Source: Rebecca billardiae RCC1528 (lineage: Eukaryota; Haptophyta). Taken from it: a stretch of DNA of 64,000 nt. The position numbers were made by a program, and so were the translations under genes. Of the stretch, positions 1 to 11,166 are shown one piece after another; positions within the stretch are counted from its first letter, which is position 1, and the number at the start of each line of letters is the position of its first letter. The notes under the pieces were generated by a model, which saw only the letters and a program-made list of their open reading frames with translations, had not been told where the DNA came from and ran no database searches. The stretch spans positions 1-64,000 of the forward strand of contig OZ251246.1 of assembly GCA_965240325.2 (NCBI GenBank), in the 5' to 3' direction.

Positions 1-3000
1 TGAGGCGCGTGCGCGACCAGCGGCATGCAGCAGCTGCGCGTAGAACGCGCGCGGCCGTGATGGCGCGCACCAGAGGCAGCTCGGACGAGGTGGGAGATGG
101 GGGCGCGGGGCGGGGGCAGCTGAGCTGGTGCGCGGCGCCAGCCACGTCCGCGGCGCGCTCCCGCCACGCGCCGCCGAGCAGCACGCGCTGCGATCGCTCG
201 GCTGGCTCGCACCGCCCCGCGCGCTGCCGTCGCGCCCACTTTGGCGCGCGGTGGACAGCCCCCGACGACAGCGCGCGCTGCCCCAGGCGGCCCAGCATCG
301 GTACGGCCGCGACAGCCCGCGAGCCTGGGGCACGGGCAGCCCGTGCGGGCCCGCGCGGGCATAGTCGCGGGATGCCACGCCTCGACCTCGGCCGCGGCGC
401 CGCGTGCTGCGCCGAGGTCAGACGAGCCCAGCCGAGCCGCACTGGACGCGGGCGCGCCTGGCATCGCGCGCTCGGCGCAGCCGGCTCCGGACGCACTAGC
501 TACCATGCATGCGCGGCGTTGCACTACACGTGGCGGCGCACCCGGGCGCAGAGGCGGGCTTGAGGACGGGTCGGTATCGCGCGTGGTGCGGGCAGCGCGC
601 GTGCGCCTCGGCCCCTCTCCGTGCACGCTCGCCGCCCCCGGCGCGGGTGCAGCCCCGCAGCGTGTGATGGCTCGCGGCCAGCCGATTGTCGCCAGGCTCG
701 CGTGCTGCCGGCGTTCGCGGCGCGAGTCGGCGAGAAGCCTGCACCATGTGGGCTGTCGCGCGTCAGACGCGCGCATATATGCCACCCTACTCGTGCGCAC
801 CCGGCCAAGCGCCCTCCACCGCATATCCGCCGCGCGTGCCCTGCCGCCTGCTGCGTGCTTGGCATATGCGAGGCAGCGCGGGGGCAACCACCAGTCGTCG
901 GTCGGCGATCGCCATCCAGCTTGCGCGCGCTGGGCGAGCGGCACACGGTTGCCGCTCACTACGCGCACAAGGTGCAATTTGGACGAAGAGTAAGATGGGG
1001 GGGCGGGGCGGGGGCAGCTTTGACCAGGGCGAGGCGCTGAGACGGTCGTGGCACTGCATAGCTGGCGCGCGCCGCGCTTCAAATCGGTAGTGGTGCGCTC
1101 GGGGGAGCAGATGACGAGCCATGGCTGGATCCGCCTCGAAAGCAGCATCATCATTCCAACCTACCGAGCCGAGTCCTCCGACGGCCAGCCACGCCGCTTG
1201 TCAGGGCGGATGCCGCCTCGCAGCGAGCTGAGGCCTCACGCGCACCGCAGCGCGGTCGCAGCGCCCAACCAGTTGAACCACCGCCCGAGAGCCGCCCGCC
1301 CGAGCGCCGCGCTGCAAATCATCCGTGCGCCAAAGCGAGTTGAAGCGCCGGGTGGATCCGCCTCTAGAGACGCGTTCCGACCGACCGAGTCGACCCCCTC
1401 GACGGTCAGCCACGCCGTCGGTCAGAGCGGACGCCGCCTCGCCGCGAACGGAGGCCTCACGCGCACGTCCGCGCGGTCGCAGCATCCAACCACCGCCCAC
1501 GAGCCGGCCGCGCGCGAGCGCAGCGCTGCAAAAGAAGCAGTGATGCACCAATGCGAGTCGAGGCGCCAGGTCGATCGGCCTCTAAGGACGCGTTCCGACC
1601 GACCGAGCCGACCCCCTCGACGGTCAGCCACGCCACCAGCTAGAGCGGACGCCGCTTCACCGCGAACGGAGGCCTCACGCGCACTGCCGCGCGGTCGCAG
1701 CGCCCAACCACCGCTGTCGAGCCGACGGCGCGAGTGCAGAGCTGCGAATCATCAGTGCGCCAAAGCGAGACGAGGCGCCGGATCGGCCTCGAAAGACGCG
1801 TTCCGACCGACCGAGCCGACCCCCTCGACGGTCCGCCACGCCACCAGTTAGAGCGGACGCCGCCTCGCCGTCAGCTGAGGCCTCACGCGCACGGCCGCGC
1901 GGTCGCAGCGCCCAACCACCGCTGTCGAGCCGACCGCGCGAGCGCCGCGCGGAGAATTATCAGTGCGCAAAAGCGAGTCGAGGCGCCGGGTGGATCCGCC
2001 TCAAAGGACGCGTTCCGACCGCCCGACCCGACCCCCTCGACGGTCCGCCACGCCACCAGTTAGAGCGGACGCCGCCTCGCCGCGAACGGAGGCCTCACGC
2101 GCACGGCCGCGCGGTCGCAGCGCCCAACCACCGCCCGCGAGCCGACCGCGCGCGCGCCGCGCCGCGAATCATCAGTGCAGCAAAGCGAGTCGAGGCGCCG
2201 GGTGGATGCGCCTCTAAGTACGCGTTCGAGCGACCCGACCCCCTCGACGGTCAGCCACGCCACCAGTCAGAGCTGACGCCGCCTCGCCGCGAACGGATGC
2301 CTCACGCGCAACGCCGCGCAGCATGAGCATCCAACCACCGCCGGCGAGCCGAGCGCGGGCGCGCCGCGCTGCGAATCAGTGCACCAAAGCGAGTTGAAGT
2401 GCCGGGTGGATCCGCCTCTAGAGACGCGTTCCAACCGACCGAGCCGACGCCCTCGACGGTCAGCCATGCAGCGAGTTAGAGCAGCTTATTCCGCATCGCC
2501 GTCAGCTGGCTCACGCGAACCGCAGCGTACGCGCGCCCGCCACCGCAGCCGGCTAGCCGACCGTGGGCGCGCGCCGCGCTGCGAACCGGCGCGCTCGGGC
2601 GGGATAACGCGTGTGGACACGCCCGACAGACGTCCCGACAACCACGCGCCACGGCAAAGGACGGCCGCTCTCCCTCGAAGCGAGGCGCGTGCGCGAGCAG
2701 CGGCACCCAGCAGCGCGCGCAGCGCGGCCGTGATGGCGCGCTCTGGAGGCAGTTCGGACGAGGTGGAGGATGGGGGCGCGGGGGCGGGGGCAGGCTGGGC
2801 TGGTGCGCAGCTCCAGACACCGCCGCGACGCGCTCGCGCCACGCGCCGCCGACCTAGCATGCGCTGCGGTCGCTCGGTTGGCTCGCGGCCCAACCCACGT
2901 GCTGCCATCGCCTGCCATCGCGCCCGATGGCGGCACGGCCGGTGGCGGCCACGCGCGCGCTGCCGCCGACGCAGCGTCGGTGCGGCCTCGACAGGTCGAA

Positions 3001-6000
3001 CCTTGGGCGCGGGCAGCCCGTGCGGGCGCGCGCGAGCACGCCGCGGGGCGCCACGCCTCGATCTCGGTTGCGCCGCCGCGTGCGGCGCCCAGGTCCGACG
3101 AGCTGACCAGCCGAGCCGCACGGCGTCGCGAGCTCGCCGGCGGCACCAGTCGGCACGGCTCCAGACGCAGCCTCTGTCCTGCAGCCGCCGCAAGAGCCTG
3201 GCTCGTAGTCGTCGCGTGCGCCCTCGCGCGAGCAGCCCGTTGGGCTCTACGCTTCGCGCTCGGCTGGACCGCCGCGTGCTGCGCCGCGGTTCGTCGTCGC
3301 ACCTTGCCAGCCGGAAGGCAGAGGCCAGCAGCTGTCAAGTGGTCGGAGCACTCAGCGCAGGCCGCGAGCGGCAACTGCGGCTACTTATGGCGGCGGCGGG
3401 CGCGGGCGCGGGTGATGGCTGCTTGGCTAGGCGACGCGCACGATGCAGCCAAGGCTCGCCAGCAGACGCTCGCCACCGCTGACGACCCGCGATGGTCACG
3501 CTCAAAGGGGCTCGTCTCGGCCGCGCCCAGCGGTGACGCAGTGGGCGCGTACGCGGGGCGGCAGTGCGCAGAGAGCTTGCTGCGCTCACGCGCGGTGCAG
3601 GGCCTGGTCGCTGCAGCGGCTGCCGCTCACTACGCGCACCAGGTGCAGGTTGGGCGAGGAGTAAGATGGGGGGCCGGGGCGGGGCCAGCTTCGACCCAGG
3701 CGTTGGGACGGCTGCGCGTCCTCCGAGCTCCCTGCCGCGCGGCCCGCCTCTGGGGCGCTGGCTTTGCGTCTGAGCCCACTCAGCACTACTAGGCTTCAGC
3801 AGCACTCAGCGGGCGCCAAGCTCGAGCTGCGGCGCGGCCACGGCGGCCCTGGTGCGGCGGCAGCGCGCACAGCGTGACGCGGGCTCACACACCCAAGCCC
3901 CACTGCGCGAGAGCCGCGCCACCGGCAGCCGCGACGCGCTGCTCGGCGCGGCTGCCTGGCTACGCTCCAGCCGCCTGACTAGGCCGCCCTTGCTGCCAGC
4001 GGGTATGCCCTCGCTGGCGTGGCCCGTTCACCCACCAATTCGGCCGTCCAAGTGGCCCGACTGCCCGCACACAAACATGCAGTGCTGCGCCACCTAGCCA
4101 GCCAGAAAGGCAGAAGCCAGCGGCAGCTGCCGAGTGGTCAGCGGGACACACTACCTGCAGGCAGCAGCGACTGAGACTCCGCATGGCGGCGGCGGGCGCG
4201 GGCTCGGGTGACGGCTGCCGACGAGACGGCGCTCACGATGCATCGACGGCTAGCCGAGGTGGACGCCCAGCATCGCGGACCCCCCGCCCGAACCGCCGGG
4301 CGCAGCTGCTGGAGAGCCCACTGCGGGCTAGCCGGAGGCAGGTCGGACGACGAGTGAGACGGGGGGGCGGGGGCGGGGGCGGAGGCCGCCTTGGGCTGGT
4401 GCAAGGCGCAGGGGCGGATACGGCGCTTCACGTGCGTACCTCCAGGCGCACGATCGCCCCGTGCGACGCGGGCTCGCGCCCATCTTGCGCCGCGGGATGC
4501 AGACTCGTGGGGAGAGGCCATGCTGGTTCGCGCGCAGCCGCGACCAACGGTCGTCGGTGACGTCGCGAAAAAAAGATGACCAACGCCGATATTCCAGGCG
4601 AGGGAATTCAGGGAAAAGTCAACTGGGCCTCGGAAGCCAGCATGGCGGCGCCGCTTCCCGGCCGTCCGCCGGAGGGCGGCTCTCGTGCGCGTCGCGTGCG
4701 CGCGCACGGCGGCCCAGTGGCGCGCGAGAGGATCCACGCGCCGTCGAAGCACGCGCCCAGAGCGCCGCTCACCACGTCCCACGCGCTGCCATCGCGACAG
4801 TGCGCGGCGGCGCGAGCGCACCGCCACTCCCCTCGCTCGGCCGCGCCGCCACGCAAACGCAGCCGGCTGCGCGCGGCCGCGCGAGCGCACGGCCGAGCGG
4901 CCGAGCGCGCGTGCTGGGGGGATGCACTCGCGTCTCCGCCACTCGCACGCACGACGCCGCGCAGTGCGTGGTGCCCGTCAGCAACGCGTGAACAGCTGCC
5001 AAGTCTGCGCGCAAAGCTCGGTCGCGGCGCGCGCGCGGCTGTTGAAAATGAAGGCTGCGCGACTCCTGCTCGCCACCGCCGACCCGCGGTGATCATGGGC
5101 GCCGGAGTGTGCGCTCGTCTCGACCGCCACGCACCACGGCAAGGGACGGCCGCTCCCTCGAAGCGAGGCGCGTGTGCGAGCGTGCGCAGCGCGGCCGTGA
5201 TGGCGCGCAGTGGAGGCAGCTCGGACGAGGTGGAGGATGGGGGCGCGGGGGCGGGGGCGGGCTGGGCCGGTGCGTTGCGCCAGCCACGGCCGCGGCGCGC
5301 TCGCGCCACGCGCCGCCGACCTAGCATGCGCTGCGCTCGCTCGGCCGGCCCACCCCACGCGCTGCCATCGCCTGCCATCGCGCCTGGCCGGTGCCGGCCA
5401 CGCGCGCGCTGCCGCCGACGCGGCGTCGGTGCGGCCGCGATAGGTCGAGCCTGGGGCGCGGGCAGCCAGTGCGGGCGCGCGCGAGCACGCCGCGGGGCGC
5501 CACGCCTCGATCTCGGCTGCGCCACCGCGTGCTGCGCCCAGGTCCGACGAGCCCAGCCCAGCCGCACGGCGCGGCGAGCTCGCCGGCTGCGCCAGTCGGC
5601 ACGGCTCCGGACGCAGCCTCTGACTTGCAGCCTTCGCCAGAGCCTGGCTCGTAGTCGTCGCGTGCGCACTCGCGCGAGCAGCCCGTTGGGCCCCACGCCT
5701 CGCTCTGGGCTGGACCGCCGCGTGCTGCGCCGCGGTTCGTCATCACACCTCTCCAGCCGGAAGGCAGAGGCCATCAGCTGCCGAGTCACAGCCGAGTGGA
5801 CGTGGTCGGAACACTCTGCGCAGGCCGCGCGCGGCAACTGTGCAAATGGCGGCGGCGGGCGCGGGCGCGGCTGCTTGGCTAGATGATGCGCATGATGCGG
5901 CCAAAGGCTCGTCAGACGCCCGTCGTCGCTGATCCGCCGCCCAATCGGCCCTACCAGAGGCGGCCCGGCCGCACCCGGACGCAGCGACCGGGCTGCCGGC

Positions 6001-8430
6001 CCTCTCAGACTTGAATGCAGATGGCGTGACTCCCAGCGCGGTGGGATAGGGCGGTGCCTGCGCGGCTGCCGCCCATCACCGCGATGCTGACCAGGCGTGA
6101 GCGCGCTCGAGTGTGCTCTTCTCGACCGCCACGTGCCCGCGCCGCGGCAAGGCGCACCCGCTCCTTCGACGTGAGGCGCGCGCGCGCCCGGCCGCACCGC
6201 AGAGGGACGGCCGTGCGCAGATGAGCTGGCGCTCACGCGCAATGAGGAGCGCCCTGATGCTTGCCGCTCACTACGCGGCCCACCAGGCGCAGGCTTGACG
6301 GAGGGTAAGATGGGGGGCCGGGGCGGGGGCAGCATCGACCGGTGCGAGGCGCTGGGCCGGCTGCGGCGCTCCACATCCGCAGCGCCCGGCCGCGCGGCCC
6401 GCCTCTCCGGCGCGGCCCAGCCAGCAGCGCTCGGCGGTAGCTGCCACTACAGCAGCAGCGCCCGGCAGGCGCCGCCGCGCGCGCCGCGCGATCTGCTCTG
6501 GCGCGGAGCAGCAGCCTCGGTGCCGCAGGAGCGTGCGCGGCGGGGCTCACACACACGTCCCACCGCGCAAGAGCCGTGCAATCGGCAGCCGTGACGCGCC
6601 GCTCGGCGCGGCCGCGCTCCCGCCCTGACTGGGCCGCCCTTGCTGCGCGCTGGGATGCCCTCGCTGGCGTGGCCCGTTCACCCACCACTATTCGGCCGTA
6701 GTCCAAGTGGCCCGATTGCCAGCACACAATCATGCCGTGCTGCGCCACGCTGGGCGCAACAGCGCACCTGGCCAGCCAGAAAGGCAGAAGCCAGCGGCAG
6801 CTGCCGACTGGTCAGCGGGACACACTACTCGCAGGCAGCAGCGACTGAGACTCCGCATGGCGGCGGCGGGCGCGGGCGCGGGTGACGGCTGCCGACGAGA
6901 CGACGCTCACGATGCATCGACGGCTCGCCTGTGGACGCCCAGCATCGCGGACCCCCCGCCCGAACCGCCGGGCGCAGCTGCTGGAGTGCCCACTGCGGGC
7001 TGGCCGGAGGCAGGTCGGACGGCGAGTGAGACGGGGGGGGCGCGGGGGCGGGGGCACCCTTGGGCTGGTGCAGGCGCAGGGGCGGATACGGCACTCCACG
7101 CACGTACCTCCAGGCGCACGACAGCCCCGTCCGACGCGGGCTCGCGCCCATCGGCGCCGCGGGATGCAGACTCGTCCCAGTGGGGAGAGGCCATGCTGAA
7201 TTCGCGCGCCGCCGCGACCAACGGTCGTCGGTGACGTCGCGAAACAAATACCAACCGATCGAGAGAAATCCGGCCTCAAAGACCAGCATGGCCGCACTGC
7301 ATCCCCGCCGTCCGCCAAGGCGGCTGTCGTGCGCGTCGCGTGCGTGCGCACGCCGGCGCAGTGGTGCGCGAGGGGATCCACGCGCCGTCAAAGCACGCGC
7401 GCCTCGGCCAGCTGGCCACGTCCCACGCGCGGCCTTCGCGGCGCGAGCGCACCGCCAGCCCCTCGCTCGGCCGCGCTGCCACGCAAACGCAGCCGGCCGC
7501 GCGCGGCCGCGCGCGTGCACTGCCGAGCGGTCGAGCGCGCGTAGTACTGGAGGGATGCACTCGCGTTTCCGTCGCTTGCACGACGCCGCGCAGTGCGTGG
7601 TGCCCGTCAGCCACGCGTGAACAGCTGCCAAGTCTGCGCGCAGAGCTCGGTCGCGGCGTGCGCGGCCGTTCAGCATAGAGACTGCGCTTCTGCTGCTCGC
7701 CACTGCCGACCCGCGCTGACCGCGCTCGGGTGTGCTCGTCTCGATCGCCACGTGCACGCGTCCTTGTAAGGGGCAGCCGCGCCTTCGACGTGACGAGGCG
7801 CGACCAGCTGCACTGCAGCAGCTTCGCGTCGGCGGCTCACACTGCCCTCATGGAGCGCACGGGAGGCGGCTCGGACGAGGTGGAAGATGGGGGCGCGGGG
7901 CGGGGGCAGTGTGGGCAGGTGCGCGGCGCCAGCCACGCCGCCGCGACGCGCTCGCGCCACGCGCCGCCGGGCAGCATGCGCTGCGGTCGCTCGGCTGGCT
8001 CGCTGCCCACCCCACGCGCCGCCATCTAGCGAGGCGCGAGCACACCCTGAGCAGCCGATGGCGGCCACGCGCGCTGCCCCCGATGCAGCGCCGGTGCGGC
8101 CGCGACAGCTCGAGCCTGGGGCGCGGGCAGCCCGTGCGAACGCGCGCGAGCATGCCGCGGGGCGCCACGCCTCGATCTCGGCCGCGGCGCCGCGTGCTGC
8201 GCCCAGGTCCGACGAGCCCAGCGCACAGCGCAGGAGCGCAGATCGAGCGTGCCCGTCAACAGTAGCGCCACTCGGCTCCGTAAGCAGCCTGGCTCGCGTA
8301 GTAGTCGCCGCGTGCGCCCTCATGCGTACAGCACAGGTGCCACGCCTCGCGCTCGGCTTGACCGCCGCCGAGTGCTACTCTGCGCCTGCTAGCATTCACT
8401 GGCTGGCGCGCGCCGATCAGCACTCATGAC
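1..8430. repeat. Gene-free higher-order repeat, unit about 2.65 kb
   Basis: The same ordered blocks recur. A block reading GGGGGCGCGG after a Ser/Asp-like GGCAGCTCGGACGAGGTGG stretch appears near 70, 2741, 5211 and 7863. A GAGTAAGATGGGGGG-type block (or GGGTAAGATGGGGGG) appears near 985, 3658 and 6303. The 4140-4990 segment is nearly repeated at 6800-7620. Spacings are 2.47-2.67 kb. Long frames exist on both strands but are Arg/Ala-rich, change frame between copies, and carry no recognisable domain. I see no gene here. It could be subtelomeric or pericentromeric satellite, or an amplified decayed element; the sequence does not decide. Confidence 0.75.
1130..2490. repeat. Tandem satellite, period about 210 bp, six copies
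   Basis: The landmark CCCCCTCGACGGT recurs near 1394, 1612, 1820, 2032, 2239 and 2448, giving steps of about 207-218 bp. Each monomer carries a GTTCCGACCGACCGA block, a GGCCTCACGCGCAC block and an AAAGCGAGT block in the same order. The monomers are diverged by scattered substitutions and small indels. The array sits inside the first copy of the larger repeat. Confidence 0.85.
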
Positions 8431-8809
8431 GCGACTCGTCAGTGACTTACCGACGCGGCAGCCGACGGCAGTAAGTACACGTATATGTATACCGGGCCAG
8501 ACTACTCGGACGAGTCCGCCCGGGACGGAGCGCGATCGCAACTATACGCCGGTGGACGACGATCGACGCGCGATCGATATGCAGCATGACGATGCTGTAT
8601 ATAGGCGCGCTGCGCGTGCCATGGCTGCTCGGCTGATCGGCGATACCGGTGGCAGTGACGCCGCCTGACCGCGTGATGCTGCGACGCGCCTGCGACTCTA
8701 CGACTGCTGCGCTAGCTCATCATGATGGCGGGCGCGCGGGCTATATATATACTGTATAGTATGTAAGCACATACGCCATCAGCATGGAGGATCACGCGCT
8801 TGCATCAAG
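8431..8809. other. Intergenic spacer, 3' flank of the MFS gene
   Basis: This stretch is less GC-biased, with short TA runs near 8500 and 8742-8757. It lies downstream of the minus-strand transporter. No coding frame worth calling was seen. Confidence 0.5.
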
Positions 8810-10994
8810 TCAGGAGTAGGACGACGCGGGCCGGCCGCGCGGCGCGCGCAGCTCGCGCTGGATCTGCTCGAGCGACTTGCCCTTGGTCTCGGGCACGCAC
8901 CACGCGCCGAGCGCGGCGGTGGCGGCGCAGACGAGCGCGAACGGCGCGAACGCGTACGGCCCGAGCGCGTCCGCCACGCCGAGGAACAGCTGCCCCACCA
9001 GCAGGTTGGCGAGCCAGTTGGCCGACGCGGCGACCGACGCGGCGAGCGCGCGCGTCTCGGCGGGCATCAGCTCGGACGGCAGCAGCCACGGCACGGGGCC
9101 GAGCCCGACGCCTGCGCGCGCGCGCGCGCGTCGGGGCGCGCGCGTCAGCAGCGCACCCACGCGCGCGCGCGCGCGCGCAACAGACGGCGGCGCGCGCACC
9201 GAACGCGGCGACGAACGCGACCATGCTCGAGATGAGCAGCGGCGCCGCCCAGCGCGCGCCGCCCGCCGCGCCGACGAGCGCGAGCGTGAGCGCGGCGCCG
9301 GCGGCGGCCATGGCGGCGGCGGAGGTGACGAGCAGCGCGCGCCGGCCGGCGCGGTCCATCAGGTACACGCTCAGCGCCGTCACGCCCACGTTCCCCCCGT
9401 TCATCAGCACGGCGATGGCCGTGATCGTCGCCTCGGAGAAGCCGCTCGCGTGCAGGAACGTCGCCGAGTAGTTGAAGGCGTTGTTGATGCCCGAGAGCTG
9501 CTGCAGCACCATCAGCGCCATGCAGATGGCGAGCGGGTAGGCGGTGGGCGGGCGGAGCAGCCGGCCCAGCCGCGCGCCGCCGCGCGCCGCCGCCCGCCCC
9601 CCGCGCCGCTCCGGCTGCCGCTGCGCGCCAAAGCCGCGCCAGCCGCCGAGCTCGGGCGTCTTTGGCGGCGGCTCGGGCGGCGAGCCAAACGGCCGGCCGC
9701 CCTCGGCGTCGGCGGCGAGGAGCATGGCGTCGAGCTCCTCGAGCACGACCTCGTCGTCGGGCGCGGCGTCGCGCAGCAGCGTGAGCGTGCCCACCGCCGC
9801 GTCCACCTCGCCGCGCAGGCAGTGCCAGCGCGGCGACTCGACGAGCGCGCCGCCGAGCGCGAGCTGCAGTAGACCGGGCAGCGCGACCGCGCCCAGCACG
9901 AGCGGCCAGAGGCGCGGCGTGCCGAGCGCGGCGGGGAGGCCGAGGAGCTGCGCGACGAACATGGCCGAGACGAACGTCAGCTGGAACGCCGTGCCCAGCG
10001 TGCCGCGCAGGTGCGCCGGCGCCACCTCGCCCAGGTACATGGGCACGACGACGGTCGAGCCGCCCGACGCGGCGCCCGAGAGCGCGCGCCCGGCGCACAG
10101 CAGCGCGAGCCGCGCCCAGCACGGGCCGGCGGGCGCGGGTGCGCAGCAGCGCGGCAGCGCGCACGCGGCCTGCGCCGCCGCGCCGAGCGTGTACACCCCC
10201 GCGCTCGCGAGCAGGAAGCGCCGCCGCCCCCACGCGTCCGCGAGCGAGCCCGACGCGTTGCAGCCGAGCAGCGCGCCCGCGCAGAAGACGGACACGCACG
10301 TGGACCACGCGGTGTCGGCGCCGACGCCGGCGCCGACGGGGATGCCGAGCGCGGCGCGCTGCACGCCGGCCTGCGTGTTCATGCACCCGTTGTTGTACCC
10401 GAACTGCACCGCGGACAGCAGCGCGACGCCCGCCGTGCGCAGCAGCGCGCGCGTGAGGCCCGCCTCCTCGTCCACGTAGCAGTGCTCGTGCAGCTCGGGC
10501 GAGGCGGGCTCGGCGGCGCGGGCGGAGGGCGCGGAGCCGAGCGCGCCCTCGGCCAGCCGGTTCGCCGCGATCACGTCGATCACCGCCAGCCGCAGGTACG
10601 ACTTGCGCCGCGCGATCCCGCCGCCGCCGCCGCCGCCCGCGTCCGGCGCGAGGTTGACGGCGAGCGACGCGCGCGTGGCGATGCGCGAGGTGACGCCGGC
10701 GTGCGCGACGTACGCGAGGTCGGCGAGGGCGGAGCGCTTGTCGAAGGTGACCAGCCGCGGGATGTTGTGCAGGTCGTGCTCCGTCAGCCGGCGCTGCCCC
10801 CTCAGCAGCCCCTGCTTGAGGTCGCGCAGCCCCGAGAGCGCCGTGTCGGCCGCCTCGTGCTCGAGGCACGCGGCGGCGCTCGAGACGTGCGGGATGGTGT
10901 GCCCGGCGAGCGGCACCGCCTCGTCCGAGTCGTGCCGCCGCGCGCGCGCGATCGGCGGCCCGCGCGCCGGCCGGTCGCTGTCGTCGTCGAGCAT
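8810..10994 (-). CDS. Sugar-porter family MFS transporter
   Basis: Two exons on the minus strand, 9200-10994 and 8810-9111, join into 698 aa. The 88-bp intron has a GTGCGC donor and GCGCAG acceptor, and splicing restores the family signature GVGLGPVPWLLPSE. The start is the ATG at 10994 (MLDDDSDRP); the frame stays open upstream, so a slightly longer N terminus is possible. After a roughly 200-residue hydrophilic N-terminal extension come the sugar-porter hallmarks in order: GSLADAWGRR, ESPRW (about residue 386), QQLSGINNAFNYS (about 498), DRAGRR, GPVPWLLPSE and the C-terminal PETKGKSLEQI. It should be a 12-helix plasma or organelle membrane carrier for hexose, inositol or a related polyol; substrate cannot be read from sequence. 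It is transcribed head-to-tail after the helicase gene, 172 bp away. Confidence 0.9.
9112..9199 (-). other. 88-bp intron of the MFS gene
   Basis: GTGCGCGCGC donor at 9199 and GCGCGCAG acceptor at 9112. It consists almost wholly of alternating GC with no pyrimidine tract, typical of the introns in this window. Confidence 0.85.
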
Positions 10995-11166
10995 TGCCGT
11001 CTGCGCGGGCGGGCGAGCCCTCCGTCGGGGCGGCGCGGGCCGAGAGACCAACTGTCCGGCCGCGCGCTCGTCCCCCCGTGGTCCGGGCGACTGGAGACGG
11101 CTAGGCGGACTTTAATTTTCCTTGTTTTTAAAAAGAGAGAAAGAAGGAAGGAGGAGAGACGAGCAG
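10995..11166 (-). other. Short spacer between helicase and transporter genes
   Basis: It serves as 3' flank of the helicase gene and promoter of the transporter. On the minus strand a pyrimidine-rich run (11122-11160) is followed by ATTAAA at 11111-11116, a possible poly(A) signal about 50 nt past the helicase stop. Confidence 0.45.

Noticed and set aside
1-8430. Many ORFs up to 588 codons in the left repeat region
   Set aside because: They are Arg/Ala-rich, change frame between repeat copies, and show no domain or splice pattern.
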